DNA from: Microbacterium endophyticum
GTDB lineage: Bacteria > Actinomycetota > Actinomycetes > Actinomycetales > Microbacteriaceae
NCBI RefSeq assembly: GCF_011047135.1
Contig: NZ_CP049255.1
Span: forward strand, 496,001-560,000
Direction of reading: 5' to 3'
DNA: 64,000 nt
Program-made: the position numbers and the translations under genes
Shown: piece by piece, positions 28,934-38,275 of the stretch
Layout: every line of letters begins with the position of its first letter
Numbering within the stretch: position 1 is the stretch's first letter
The notes under the pieces: model-generated
Told to the model about the DNA's origin: nothing
Database searches by the model: none
Seen by the model: the letters and a program-made list of their open reading frames with translations, nothing else

Positions 28934-30118
28934 TCACGCGGCGGACGTTGACCGGGGGAAAAGGATAGAAAAACGTGCGCCGCCGAGTGGAGACTCGGTG
29001 ATACCGATGCTTCCTCCGTGACCTTCGACGATGCGTCGACATGTCGAGAGCCCAAGACCGAGGCCCGGCAGATCGTGATTATCTCCGCGCTCCATGAGAC
29101 CGAAGACTCTTTCCCGCTGGTCGGGAGCTATTCCTGGGCCATTGTCATCGATTGTGATTCGTACCCCTGCGGTGATCGGAACCGCTCTAATCTCAACGAG
29201 TGGATCCTCTCGAGTCGCACGGGCAAACTTGATGGCATTAGCAATCAAATTCTGAAAGAGAACTCCGCACGCCATCTCGTCGGCAACGATGCTCTCGTTC
29301 GCCTCAACCATCACGGAAACGTGCGACTCGGTGATAACGGTAGCGAGATCGTCGAGTGCCTCTTGAATGACGTAGGCAAGTTTGATGTCTTTCACCTCAC
29401 GATCTGCAGGTCCGACGCGTACATAGTTCAGAAGGTCGGCCAGCATTCTCGCCATCCGAACCGACGCTGCATCGGCGCGCCGAAGCGCATGCATCACGTC
29501 AGGGGCATCGGTCGCCTCTGCGGCGTCGGCGGCGAGTTCTATAAACCCTGTGACTGCGCTGAGCGGGTTGGAGAGATCATGAGTTACTTGAGCGGCAAAG
29601 CGCTCGAGTCGGTCATTTGCTGCAAACAACTCGTAGGTGATGCGGCGAAGCTCCAACACGTCCATCACTTGGCCAGCAAGAAGGTCGAGCGCCTCGCGCC
29701 TGTCCAGCGACAATTCGCGAGGGCGCGAATCGAACAAACATAGGGTTCCGATCGCAACGCCCTCAGGTGTGATGAGCGGACTCGAGGCGTAGAACCTCAC
29801 CCGTGCGAGTGTGCCATCAACAAACGGATGGCGCGCGAGAGCCTCGTCTGCGGAAGCATCCGCGATAACGAGCGGTTTCTTTTGCTCAATGACAATGGAA
29901 CACAATGAATCTTCGCGCGCGCACGTTGCACGGTCGATCCCCACCGCGGCTATCTGATGCTGGGAATGCTCGTCGATGATGTTGATCACTGCGACAGGAA
30001 CATCGCAGAGCAGCGTCGCCAGTCGAACGAGCCCCTGAAGATCGGCATCTGCAGGTTCCCCAACAACGCGGTACGTCGAGATCGCCTCGCGCCGGATAAA
30101 GTCTTGAGCCGTTCCCAC
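28934..30118 (-). CDS. Soluble GAF-domain sensor histidine kinase
   Basis: A protein of about 394 residues without membrane segments. An N-terminal GAF domain covers about residues 25-155 (CDVPVAVINIIDEH to GTLCLFDS). It is followed by an H-box (VTHDLSNPLSAVTGF, histidine near residue 180), an N-box (NLIANAIKFA), a G1 box (DDNGPGIA) and a G2 box (GLGLGLS). No response regulator gene is adjacent, so its partner is encoded elsewhere. GTG 30118 follows a GAGGGGG stretch; the frame also reaches 30223. Ligand and target are unknown. Confidence 0.87.
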   Translation of the reverse strand: MGTAQDFIRREAISTYRVVGEPADADLQGLVRLATLLCDVPVAVINIIDEHSQHQIAAVGIDRATCAREDSLCSIVIEQKKPLVIADASADEALARHPFVDGTLARVRFYASSPLITPEGVAIGTLCLFDSRPRELSLDRREALDLLAGQVMDVLELRRITYELFAANDRLERFAAQVTHDLSNPLSAVTGFIELAADAAEATDAPDVMHALRRADAASVRMARMLADLLNYVRVGPADREVKDIKLAYVIQEALDDLATVITESHVSVMVEANESIVADEMACGVLFQNLIANAIKFARATREDPLVEIRAVPITAGVRITIDDNGPGIAPDQRERVFGLMERGDNHDLPGLGLGLSTCRRIVEGHGGSIGITESPLGGARFSILFPRSTSAA

Positions 30119-30188
30119 AACACCGCCCCCTCGCTTTCGTATTTCACAATACGGGGTGCGTGCCTCAACTTGATGCGGGTTGCATCTC

Positions 30189-31376
30189 CTAGTTTTTTGG
30201 TGTTTTTGCGACGCTTTCAGCAATTTGTGTCCACCACGAGGCGGATTCGACTCGTGCCGCAGTCACCGCCTGAGCAGCGCTCTGTGCGACGCTCTCTCGT
30301 TGTTCCCACAGCGCCTCAAGCACCGGGATGCCGTCGGTATCTGCCGCGGCGAGCGCCACAGTGCTCGATTGCCCCCAGTGCGCTAGCGCTCCCCGCTGCT
30401 TTATTCGGGTGTATTCGTCGGTCACGAGTCCGAGAACCGGCACACCAGCGGGTGCCGCGAAAACGGCGGGGTGGTAGCGGCCAGTGATGAGCAGCGCAGC
30501 ACTTCGGGCAGCGAGGGCCGCTTCACGCGGTGTGCCGGTGGGCAACACTTCAGACGCTGACCGCATCCGATCCCGGATCTCATCATGCAAGAGCGCGTCG
30601 CCGCGCGGAGTCACATTTTCCAGAGCTCCAAAGTGCGCGTGGAAGCGGACGGGTTCACCAGTGAGCCCTGCGGCAGCATCGGCGAGCGCTGCGATCCGTG
30701 TCGTCGTTTCGACACGGTCGGCTCCCCCGAGATGAAGCGAGAGGCTGATGAGTACCCCCGACGGCTTCGACGGCAACTCGGTATCGTCCCACGCAAGAAA
30801 CGATGCGTCATCGACGCCGAGCCGCGCGGGCGCCCCCAGAACAGAAGACAGAGCCTGCGACGTTGTTTCGCGCACACCGACGAGCGCTGCGTTCTGGACG
30901 ATCTCGCCCACGAGCTCGCGGTCGCGTTCGTTCAATTCCGGGCCCAAGGTTTGGCCGGTGACAATGAGCGGGCGACCCAGGGATTGAGCGATCCGCGACA
31001 TTGCCACCCGCTCATAAATGTGAGTGGGCCACGTCGACGCAAGGTTTCCGGCACCGGCGATGATGACGGCATCCGCTGACCTGATCTCAGCGATCATCGT
31101 ACGGATGCGGTCATCGGTTGATACTGCCCCGCCAAGAGCGGCATCAATACCGTCAAGTCGAGCTTCCGCGTCGGTGCGGCTCAACAGATCGAAATCGATT
31201 CGACCGATCGCGTCGATTCCGTAGCGCGCGGCCGTTTCTTCAGGAGCCGAAGACACGGCAACGATCTCTGCACCTCGGGCACGCATTTCGTCACAAAGCG
31301 CTTCGAACATCGCCTCATCACCAATGTGCATCATGCCGTCGACGACTCCGACATCACCGATTACAACCAGACGCAT
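30189..31376 (-). CDS. Polysaccharide pyruvyl transferase family protein
   Basis: A 395-residue protein of the PS_pyruv_trans (WcaK/CsaB) family, which attaches pyruvate ketals to sugars in cell-surface glycans. Typical segments are the N-terminal GDVGVVDGMMHIGDEAM, the mid AGAGNLASTWPTH and the C-terminal ITGRYHPAVFAAPAGVPVLGL. A GGGGAG ribosome site precedes ATG 31376. It is divergent from the HEAT/glycosyltransferase gene, with which it probably forms one glycan-building locus. It could instead be a glycosyltransferase-fold relative with another donor. Confidence 0.85.
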   Translation of the reverse strand: MRLVVIGDVGVVDGMMHIGDEAMFEALCDEMRARGAEIVAVSSAPEETAARYGIDAIGRIDFDLLSRTDAEARLDGIDAALGGAVSTDDRIRTMIAEIRSADAVIIAGAGNLASTWPTHIYERVAMSRIAQSLGRPLIVTGQTLGPELNERDRELVGEIVQNAALVGVRETTSQALSSVLGAPARLGVDDASFLAWDDTELPSKPSGVLISLSLHLGGADRVETTTRIAALADAAAGLTGEPVRFHAHFGALENVTPRGDALLHDEIRDRMRSASEVLPTGTPREAALAARSAALLITGRYHPAVFAAPAGVPVLGLVTDEYTRIKQRGALAHWGQSSTVALAAADTDGIPVLEALWEQRESVAQSAAQAVTAARVESASWWTQIAESVAKTPKN

Positions 31377-31548
31377 GACTCCCCTTTCACCGGTCGAACA
31401 GCCCCGTACACGTTAGCCGCTTCTCGCAGCCACCAGCTGGGCAAGTACTCCCGTTCACCACCCCAAACTTCGCGCCAATCAGCTACCTGTGCGCGTTACG
31501 ATTCAAAGCGACTTGCGAACTGTGAGCCAGCAATAAAGGGGGATGCCG

Positions 31549-33717
31549 ATGGGCGTGCAAACAGCTCTCGACGCGGTGCTTCAAACACCGAGCATTGTCG
31601 ATGCCATGCATCTTGCCGATGACTTGGCCTTCGAAGCCGGTCGCGACCCGGGCGTTCGTACGCTGCGTGTGCTGAATACCGCGATCCGCGGCACAGACGA
31701 AGTCGCAGCAATCGCGGCCGTGCACGCTCTCGCTGAGATTTACGACGAGCAAGCCGCTCGCATGCTGTGCGCCCTGCTCTCTGATTCGCGAGCGACCATC
31801 CGGGAGCACGCAACCTGGGCGCTTTCTTCATCATTGCCACGCATCGAAGCGATGGGACGCTTGATCGCTTCCGTCGCTGAAGGTGGGTTCGGCGGCATGC
31901 TGGCGCAGCGCACTCTCGAGGTGTGGTCGAATGATGCCCGCGATGCGCTCTCGGTGGGCCTTGAAGCCGCTCTGCTCGGTATCACTGCACCGGCATCGCG
32001 AGCCCGACTCATCGAGACGCTCGGCCTCGTGCGTGGTGAAGTCGCCACTCGTCCCCTGCTTCTCATCGCACAAGATAAATCCGAATCTCTCGCCGCCCGT
32101 CGCGCGGCGATCGAGGCACTCGGGCAGCGCACAGCACAAAGCGGAATGCTCGTTCCAGCGCTTGAAGAGATCCTCCTCGAGGGCGATCGCATCGGAGCCG
32201 CGGCCCGTATCGCCTTGCTCGACCTCGAGCCAACGCCACACCACAGTGCACGCGACAGTACCGGCGACAGCACCGCCATGACGGTGGCGCAAATGTTCTT
32301 GCACGCCGATATCGACCCGACGCTCGCTTCGGCAGGTGCGGGCGACAACGGAGGTATCGCGACCCTGCTCGTGCGTTTGGGCGATGCTCTCGTCACCGAC
32401 TCAACAGTTGGCGTGCAGCGTGTCCTCACGCTTTCGCGTGGTCCCGTCGCTCAGGCGACGAGCGACCTGCTCGATATCGGCGCGAGCGACTCGGGCCACA
32501 TGTACGCGCGTGTCCCTCTTGCCGACGAGCCGATGCCGTCGGCTGCGGCATGGCCGTTGCGTGTGACGATTCGCCGTGGCATCCGTCGCGTGCTGCGTGC
32601 TGCTGGCCACGTCGATCTGCTGCACCTGAGAATGGCGGATGTCGGAAGCCTCGCTGCAGCAGACGTCGCGCGCGAACTCGGCATTCCGGTCGTGTTCACG
32701 GTCGCACCCGACCCGCACGCCGTTATCCGTTCGCTCGACCTCTCCGGGGATCTCACTCGCATAGACTTCGGCGAGACTGACCTCCGCGAACATTTCTGGT
32801 TCCGCACCCGGCTCGTGCAGCGACTCTCGTCGAACGCAGCACACACGGTGCTCTTTCCCCGCCCCGAGCTGCAGCGCGATATGCAGCAACTCGTGGGCAT
32901 CGACATCACCTCTCACCCCGAACGCCACACGATCGTCGCGGAGGGCGTCGACCTGGTCGTCACCGAGGATTCCGTTGCCGAGGCGCGAGCCCACGCCGAG
33001 GGCGCCGAGGCGACACCGAGCCTCATCGCACTGCGCGAGCTCCTGCAGGGACTACCTGCTGCGCGCCGTTCGCTGCCCCTCATCGTGAGTCTCGGCAGAT
33101 TGCACCGGGTGAAGGGCATGGCAACTCTCGTCGAGACGTGGGCGCAGAGCGACCTTCGAGAACGGGCGAACCTCGTCATCATCGGTGGCGATCTCGAAAC
33201 CCCATCCCTCGATGAGCGCGAACAGCTCGACCGCATCGATGCCGTCGTGCCGCCCACAGATCGCGTCAACCACGGACTGCTCCTTGCGGGTCACCAGCCG
33301 AACAACATTGCGGCCCGTTGGCTTGCTGCTGCACGATTCGGTCTGCCGGGGTTTGCCGCCCCGAACGGCGCCTACGTGTGCGCGAGTGTGAAAGAAGAGT
33401 TTGGTATCGCACTGCTGGAGGCCATGGCGACCGGACTCACCGTCGTCGCCCCCGACGGCGGTGGCCCAGCGACCTATGTCGAGCAGGGACGCACCGGCAT
33501 CTTGACCGAAACCTGGAACCGCGAGATGCTCCAGCGGGCCGTCGGCGCAGCCCTCGACCTCGCTGTACTTCCTGGTACCGAACGAGCGGATGCCGCGCAC
33601 GACATGGTCAGTGACAACTTCACCATTCAGGCCATGGCTTCAGCCCTCGGCCCGGTCTACCGCCATGTCGTCGCCGACGAAGCAGAACTCGTTCGCGAAG
33701 CTCGAGGAGTGCTGTGA
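31549..33717 (+). CDS. HEAT-repeat/GT4 glycosyltransferase fusion
   Basis: A 722-residue protein. Residues about 50-225 are helical HEAT-like repeats (for example AAVHALAEIYDEQAARML and ARRAAIEALGQRTAQSG). Residues about 265-470 form an N-terminal glycosyltransferase domain with GHMYARVPL and HVDLLHLRMADVGSLA. Residues about 510-700 form the donor domain with SLGRLHRVKGMATLVE and the E-x7-E segment KEEFGIALLEA. The layout recalls sucrose-synthase-like GT4 enzymes. ATG 31549 is preferred because AAAGGGGG lies 6 bases upstream. The next gene overlaps its stop. Donor and acceptor are unknown. Confidence 0.82.
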   Translation: MGVQTALDAVLQTPSIVDAMHLADDLAFEAGRDPGVRTLRVLNTAIRGTDEVAAIAAVHALAEIYDEQAARMLCALLSDSRATIREHATWALSSSLPRIEAMGRLIASVAEGGFGGMLAQRTLEVWSNDARDALSVGLEAALLGITAPASRARLIETLGLVRGEVATRPLLLIAQDKSESLAARRAAIEALGQRTAQSGMLVPALEEILLEGDRIGAAARIALLDLEPTPHHSARDSTGDSTAMTVAQMFLHADIDPTLASAGAGDNGGIATLLVRLGDALVTDSTVGVQRVLTLSRGPVAQATSDLLDIGASDSGHMYARVPLADEPMPSAAAWPLRVTIRRGIRRVLRAAGHVDLLHLRMADVGSLAAADVARELGIPVVFTVAPDPHAVIRSLDLSGDLTRIDFGETDLREHFWFRTRLVQRLSSNAAHTVLFPRPELQRDMQQLVGIDITSHPERHTIVAEGVDLVVTEDSVAEARAHAEGAEATPSLIALRELLQGLPAARRSLPLIVSLGRLHRVKGMATLVETWAQSDLRERANLVIIGGDLETPSLDEREQLDRIDAVVPPTDRVNHGLLLAGHQPNNIAARWLAAARFGLPGFAAPNGAYVCASVKEEFGIALLEAMATGLTVVAPDGGGPATYVEQGRTGILTETWNREMLQRAVGAALDLAVLPGTERADAAHDMVSDNFTIQAMASALGPVYRHVVADEAELVREARGVL

Positions 33718-35024
33718 CGCTCCTCGTCATCAGCCCCGACTACGCGTCGCACCTTCTACCGCTCGCAACTCTTGCCACAGCATGGCGAGATTCCGGTGAG
33801 CGCGTCGTGGTGGCAACGGGCCCCGCGACCGCACCGATTGTGCACGACTTCGGCCTCGAGCACCACGAGCTCGCGCTCGGCCGAGGGAACAACGCCCGAA
33901 TCGTCCGCACCGACGAGCAGGAAGCCGAAGAATCTGCGTCGCTGCAGGGGTTTTTCGATGCCACGCGACGCGGCATGATCCCGACTCTCCGCTACCAGGC
34001 CCACGAACGTCTCACCGACTTGATGTGGCATCCGGTCGAAACCGGCCGACGTGTACTCGATCTGGTGGCGCAGCTTCAGCCGGATGAGATCATCGTCGAC
34101 CACCTCGCGTTCAGCGCAAGAGTCGCGCTACAGGCCGCGGGAATCGCGTACGGCGACGTCGTGCTCGGACACCCCACCGCGCTGCCGGTCGCGGGGGAAG
34201 TGTATGGATGCGCACCATTTTGGCCCCGCGCGTTCACGCCGACCGCAGAAGAGCTCGCCGAGCTTCGCGCACTGTGCGAGCAGGTATCGACGAGCTTCAC
34301 CGCCGAGTGGAACACCGCAGCACTCGCCATCAACCCTGCGACTCCCCCGACAAAGGATGCCTTCGCTGAGCATGGTGCGCGCGTTCTGTATAACTACCCC
34401 GCCGCTCTCGCCGACGGCGACGGCCGCCAGCTTCCGCCGCACGAATTCCTCGGTTCCACACGACGCACAGAGCCAGCAGATGACGAAGTCGACGCCTGGA
34501 CTTCGACAGACGAACCCTTCGCGTACGTCAGCTTCGGCAGCTTCCTCTCGGTGCGTGACGATGTACTCGCTCGTGTCAGCGCGGCGCTGAAGAAGATCGG
34601 GATGCGGGCCGCAATCGCTACCGGATCGACACCGCCGTCGGCCCTCGGTGCCATGCCCGACGGGTGGCTCGTTCGGGAGTATCTGCCTCAGGTGCGGTTG
34701 CTCGGCTCAGCCTCATTCGCGGTGACCCACGGCGGAAACAACTCGGTCACCGAGGCAATAGGGCAGGGTATTCCTCTCGTTGTCTTGCCGTTTTCGACAG
34801 ACCAGTTCGCCGGAGCGGCCGCGATCGAACGCACGGGTCTTGGAGAAAGTCTCGACCCGAACTCCGCAAGTGTCGATGAGCTGGCGGCGTGTTTTGCGCG
34901 CGTCCGCGACTTTCCCGTGACGACCCGCGCTCGACTCGCGACAATCGCGGCAGACCAGCGCGAGAGCCCGGGGCCCCAGATCGCTTACGCGACTTTGCGT
35001 TCGGCCCACTCCGAAACAAGCTGA
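33714..35024 (+). CDS. GT1 (MGT/UGT-like) glycosyltransferase
   Basis: A 436-residue GT-B enzyme of the macrolide/flavonoid type. The N-terminal LLVISPDYASHLLPLATLA acceptor-domain start, AYVSFGSF and the donor segment THGGNNSVTEAIGQGIPLVVLPFSTDQ are characteristic. The donor is likely a UDP-sugar; the acceptor may be a lipid or hydrophobic molecule. GTG 33714 overlaps the stop of the HEAT/GT4 gene by four bases, so both are coupled. Its 3' end overlaps the convergent GT2 gene by 40 bases. Confidence 0.88.
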   Translation: MTLLVISPDYASHLLPLATLATAWRDSGERVVVATGPATAPIVHDFGLEHHELALGRGNNARIVRTDEQEAEESASLQGFFDATRRGMIPTLRYQAHERLTDLMWHPVETGRRVLDLVAQLQPDEIIVDHLAFSARVALQAAGIAYGDVVLGHPTALPVAGEVYGCAPFWPRAFTPTAEELAELRALCEQVSTSFTAEWNTAALAINPATPPTKDAFAEHGARVLYNYPAALADGDGRQLPPHEFLGSTRRTEPADDEVDAWTSTDEPFAYVSFGSFLSVRDDVLARVSAALKKIGMRAAIATGSTPPSALGAMPDGWLVREYLPQVRLLGSASFAVTHGGNNSVTEAIGQGIPLVVLPFSTDQFAGAAAIERTGLGESLDPNSASVDELAACFARVRDFPVTTRARLATIAADQRESPGPQIAYATLRSAHSETS

Positions 35025-35668
35025 TCCATCGCGGTCGGATCCCCGGCAGCGTCGCGGTAGCGCTCCATGAGCGAGGCGTTCGCGTCGTAGTGGGTACCGG
35101 CACGAATTTCGGCGACGTGGCTCAAGGCATACACGCGACCAGCGTGGCGAACAGGCGCAGCTCCCAAAAGCGTTTCGTGGGCGAGATACCAGGCGGCGTC
35201 TTCAAAGCCCCAACCACGGAAGCGTTCGTCTTGCCCACCGTGCGCGTCCCACGTGCGGCGGGTTGTTACGTAGACTCCCGAGCAGGCTGTCTCAACAACC
35301 TGTTCGACGGTGCATTCCGACACTTCGCGGCCGGCCATCACCTGCGCGGTACCGCTCTCACCCAACCACCGGTACTCGGTGTAGGGCAGGTGCACGAGTC
35401 CGCTCGTTGCTGCGGCCGCCACGGCTTCGCGAAGTGCGGCTGGTTCGGGCAACGTGTCGGCGTCGTTGATGACGACAACCTCATCGCTCGAAAGTGCAGC
35501 GACACCGACGTTCCGGCACGCGGCGAGATTGAATATTCCGTCGGTGGCATCGACGGTGCGCAGATCAAACTCGGGCAGATATTCGGCGTACCAGCGCTGC
35601 AGCGCTTCAAATGCGGGAACGCGTGAGGGAGACTCCCGCCAGGGAACGATGACAGTCACGATCGGCAC
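34985..35668 (-). CDS. GT2 glycosyltransferase with GT7-type C-terminal domain
   Basis: A 227-residue GT-A enzyme without membrane segments. The DxD-like metal site is in VVINDADTLPEP. GTQ-like positions are replaced, but GGQDERFRGWGFEDAAW matches the Glyco_transf_7C (galactosyltransferase-like) segment. It ends 40 bases inside the 3' end of the GT1 gene on the opposite strand. It probably works with the neighbouring glycosyltransferases on one glycan. Confidence 0.86.
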   Translation of the reverse strand: MPIVTVIVPWRESPSRVPAFEALQRWYAEYLPEFDLRTVDATDGIFNLAACRNVGVAALSSDEVVVINDADTLPEPAALREAVAAAATSGLVHLPYTEYRWLGESGTAQVMAGREVSECTVEQVVETACSGVYVTTRRTWDAHGGQDERFRGWGFEDAAWYLAHETLLGAAPVRHAGRVYALSHVAEIRAGTHYDANASLMERYRDAAGDPTAMDQLVSEWAERKVA

Positions 35669-35708
35669 TCGTACAGCCTAGGCAGTCACACGACCTTTCA
35701 CGGCCACT

Positions 35709-36545
35709 TCAGACGAGAAAAAAGTGGTCGAGAAGTCCCGGATTATGGGCGTGTACTAGCACCAGAAAGACGACAGCGTCGAACAGCAGATGCACGGCGA
35801 CGATGTACGCCAACGAGTGCGTGCGCAAGAAGATGAACCCCTGCAACAGTGCGAAGGGAATCGTGAGAGCCGGCCCCCACGCCCGATAGCCCAGCTCCCA
35901 GAGAAACGCGACGAAAACGATCGCCTGCAGCGCGTTCGCAACCGCCGCGGGAAAGTGACGCAGCAAGAGGGCGAAAACCGTGCAGATGAAGAAGAGTTCG
36001 TCCCAGATTCCCACAGCGCCCACGCCAACGAACAGCCGCCCGACGAGATCTGGGGTGTTCACAACCGGCCAGTTGAGATACACGCCCGAAGTGATGAAAT
36101 AAAAGGGGAGGATGAGCCAACCAAGTACCAAAACCGCCGCGAGCCAGGCCCATTGAAAGCGATTCCACCGGCGACCGGTACGCCACGGAAACGCGACGGC
36201 GCGGTCACGATAGATAAAACGCGACACCGCGTACGGCACTACCACCGCTCCTCCGAGCGCGAGAGTAAATCTCAGCATCGCGAGGTTGTCGAGTTCAGCG
36301 GCAAGATCAATCGCGCTCACGATGAGAAGACCGATCGCGATCAGCGAAAGGTCACGCAGCAGACTCGGATGCCCCGTGGCATCCGTCGTCTTTGCACGTC
36401 GATCAACCCACCACGCACCCGCGAGCGACAGCGCGATCAAGACCCAACCCAGCCATGGCACTCGCAAGACAAAGAAAGCGGGTGCCGCAGCGCAGACCAG
36501 CAGCGCTGGAATGAGGCGCATGGGCCACCGCTGAATGCTACTCAT
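35709..36545 (-). CDS. CPBP/Abi-like intramembrane protein lacking key catalytic residues
   Basis: A 278-residue protein with about eight membrane helices. The motif region WDELFFIC (about residues 181-188) aligns with the EExxxR motif of CPBP intramembrane proteases, but the first Glu is Asp and the Arg is Ile. A later HLLFDAVVF fits the third motif (F/HxxxD). It may be non-proteolytic or use altered chemistry. ATG 36545 overlaps the trmB stop (ATGA), so the pair is co-translated. Confidence 0.7.
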   Translation of the reverse strand: MSSIQRWPMRLIPALLVCAAAPAFFVLRVPWLGWVLIALSLAGAWWVDRRAKTTDATGHPSLLRDLSLIAIGLLIVSAIDLAAELDNLAMLRFTLALGGAVVVPYAVSRFIYRDRAVAFPWRTGRRWNRFQWAWLAAVLVLGWLILPFYFITSGVYLNWPVVNTPDLVGRLFVGVGAVGIWDELFFICTVFALLLRHFPAAVANALQAIVFVAFLWELGYRAWGPALTIPFALLQGFIFLRTHSLAYIVAVHLLFDAVVFLVLVHAHNPGLLDHFFLV

Positions 36546-37276
36546 CAGACGCTGTCGGTGACGTATGTGAGATCGCGGATGTCACGACCGACGCGCGACC
36601 CTTTGCGTTCGAACGCGGTGAGGACTCGGCCCTCGAACCGTTCTGCCCAGTCGCCATCGAAATCGCGAGCAAACCCGTGTGCCGCATCGAGCACCGTGCG
36701 CATTTGCTTGGCGTAGTCTTCCCAGTCCGTCGCAAGGCGGAGCCTGCCCCCGGGGCGCAGCGCGCCAAGGGCGATATCGGTGAACTCGGGTGCGATCAGG
36801 CGTCGCTTGGTGTGCTTTTTCTTGTGCCATGGATCGGGGAAGAACACCCAGATCTCGTCGACGGATGCCGCGGGCAACAGGTGTTGCAAGACCTCGGGGG
36901 CGTTGGCTTCTGCGAGACGCAGGTTCGACACTCCCGCGCGGTCCGCATCGAGCATGGTGCGCGCTAGCCCCGCACGAAACACTTCGATCGCCAGAAAATT
37001 CACATCGGGTCGCGATGAGGCAGCGTGGATGATTGCGTGCCCCTGACCGGATCCGATTTCGACGATCAGCGGCGCTGAGCGCCCATACACGGCGGTCAGA
37101 TCAGCAACAGCGCCCGGCTCGACGCTCGTTTCCGCTTCACCGCGAGGCACATCCCAGAGAAAGCGATCCGACAGCTCGGCCCAGGCGCGGTCTTGTGCAT
37201 CCGACATCCGCCCGCTTCGACGCACGAACGAGACGGGGCGGTCGCGAAACGAACCAGTTGCGGGGGTGTCACTCAC
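36545..37276 (-). CDS. trmB: tRNA (guanine-N7-)-methyltransferase
   Basis: Methylates G46 in the variable loop of tRNAs using SAM. The 243-residue protein has the SAM loop IVEIGSGQGHAI, the family signature FFPDPWHKKKHTKRR and a C-terminal TDWEDYAKQM segment. It sits between the DUF3097 gene upstream and the coupled CPBP-like gene downstream, all on the minus strand. Confidence 0.96.
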   Translation of the reverse strand: MSDTPATGSFRDRPVSFVRRSGRMSDAQDRAWAELSDRFLWDVPRGEAETSVEPGAVADLTAVYGRSAPLIVEIGSGQGHAIIHAASSRPDVNFLAIEVFRAGLARTMLDADRAGVSNLRLAEANAPEVLQHLLPAASVDEIWVFFPDPWHKKKHTKRRLIAPEFTDIALGALRPGGRLRLATDWEDYAKQMRTVLDAAHGFARDFDGDWAERFEGRVLTAFERKGSRVGRDIRDLTYVTDSV

Positions 37277-37310
37277 TCGTCCAGGCTACCGAGCGTCGGC
37301 ACCGGCACCG

Positions 37311-38150
37311 CTACGGCTCGACGGTCACGTAGTCGATGAGCTCTTCGACACGGCCGAGAAGCGTCGGCTCCAGATCGCGGAAAGAATGCACAGACCCGAG
37401 GATTCGCTGCCATGCGCGAGCAATGTCGGCTTGGTCCTCGGCTGGCCAACCGAGCGCGCGACACACCCCCACCTTCCACTCAACGTCTCGTGGCACCTGC
37501 GGCCACGCCGATATCCCCATCGCACGTGGCGTGACGCACTCCCACACATCGACGAAGGGATGCCCGACGATCCGGATGTGCGCGCCATGGCGTGATGCCG
37601 AAATTTCCGCTGCGATCCGCGACTCTTTCGAGCGTGGAACGAGATGATCCACGAGCACGCCGTAGCGCCGCGTAGCCGACGGCGGATCGTCGCGCAGCAA
37701 GTCCGCGAGCAAATCGATGCCCTGCAGATATTCGACGACGACGCCCTCGGCGCGGAGGTCCGCACCCCACACTTTCTCGACGAGCTCAGCATCGTGGCGT
37801 CCCTCGACGAGAATCCGCGACGGTCGCGCCACTCTCGCGCGTTGATCAGCCGGGGCAAAAGAACCGGATGCCGTCCGCCCACGACCCTCGGGTGCTTTTG
37901 GCGCTGGGGCCACCAGCACCACCGCGGCACCGTCGATCAAGAACCCGGGCCCAAGCGGAAAGAGCCGTCGCGACCCCTTTCGGTCTTCGAGTTCGACGAG
38001 TCCTTTGGCACAGCTCATGACGGCGCCACAGAACCCGTCCGCCGCGACCTCCACGACCAAATCACGTTCGACGGCAACCCTCGGGAGCGGTTTTGCAGCT
38101 CGCTCGCGCCAGCCGCTAGCCAACACATCACTGCCGTATCGATCATTCAT
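37311..38150 (-). CDS. DUF3097 protein with TOPRIM-like core
   Basis: A 279-residue actinobacterial protein starting NDRYGSDVLASGW. ATG 38150 is preferred since GGAG lies close upstream; the longer frame (38222) runs into the region before the TPM gene. The segment RILVEGRHDAELVEKVWG, with an acidic GVLVDHLVP strand later, resembles a TOPRIM fold (VEGxxDA, then DxH). Enzymatic function is unknown. It lies 34 bases upstream of trmB, suggesting a link to RNA metabolism. Confidence 0.82.
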   Translation of the reverse strand: MNDRYGSDVLASGWRERAAKPLPRVAVERDLVVEVAADGFCGAVMSCAKGLVELEDRKGSRRLFPLGPGFLIDGAAVVLVAPAPKAPEGRGRTASGSFAPADQRARVARPSRILVEGRHDAELVEKVWGADLRAEGVVVEYLQGIDLLADLLRDDPPSATRRYGVLVDHLVPRSKESRIAAEISASRHGAHIRIVGHPFVDVWECVTPRAMGISAWPQVPRDVEWKVGVCRALGWPAEDQADIARAWQRILGSVHSFRDLEPTLLGRVEELIDYVTVEP

Positions 38151-38275
38151 CGCGTTCTCCTCCGGGCCGTCAGCGTAACCCGCGGGTACCGCTGTGTTTC
38201 GCCGACCCGCCCACATGGTCACTCATAGGGAGCGCTGCGTAGACTCAGATCACACTGCGCGTCACAGGAGGCTCC

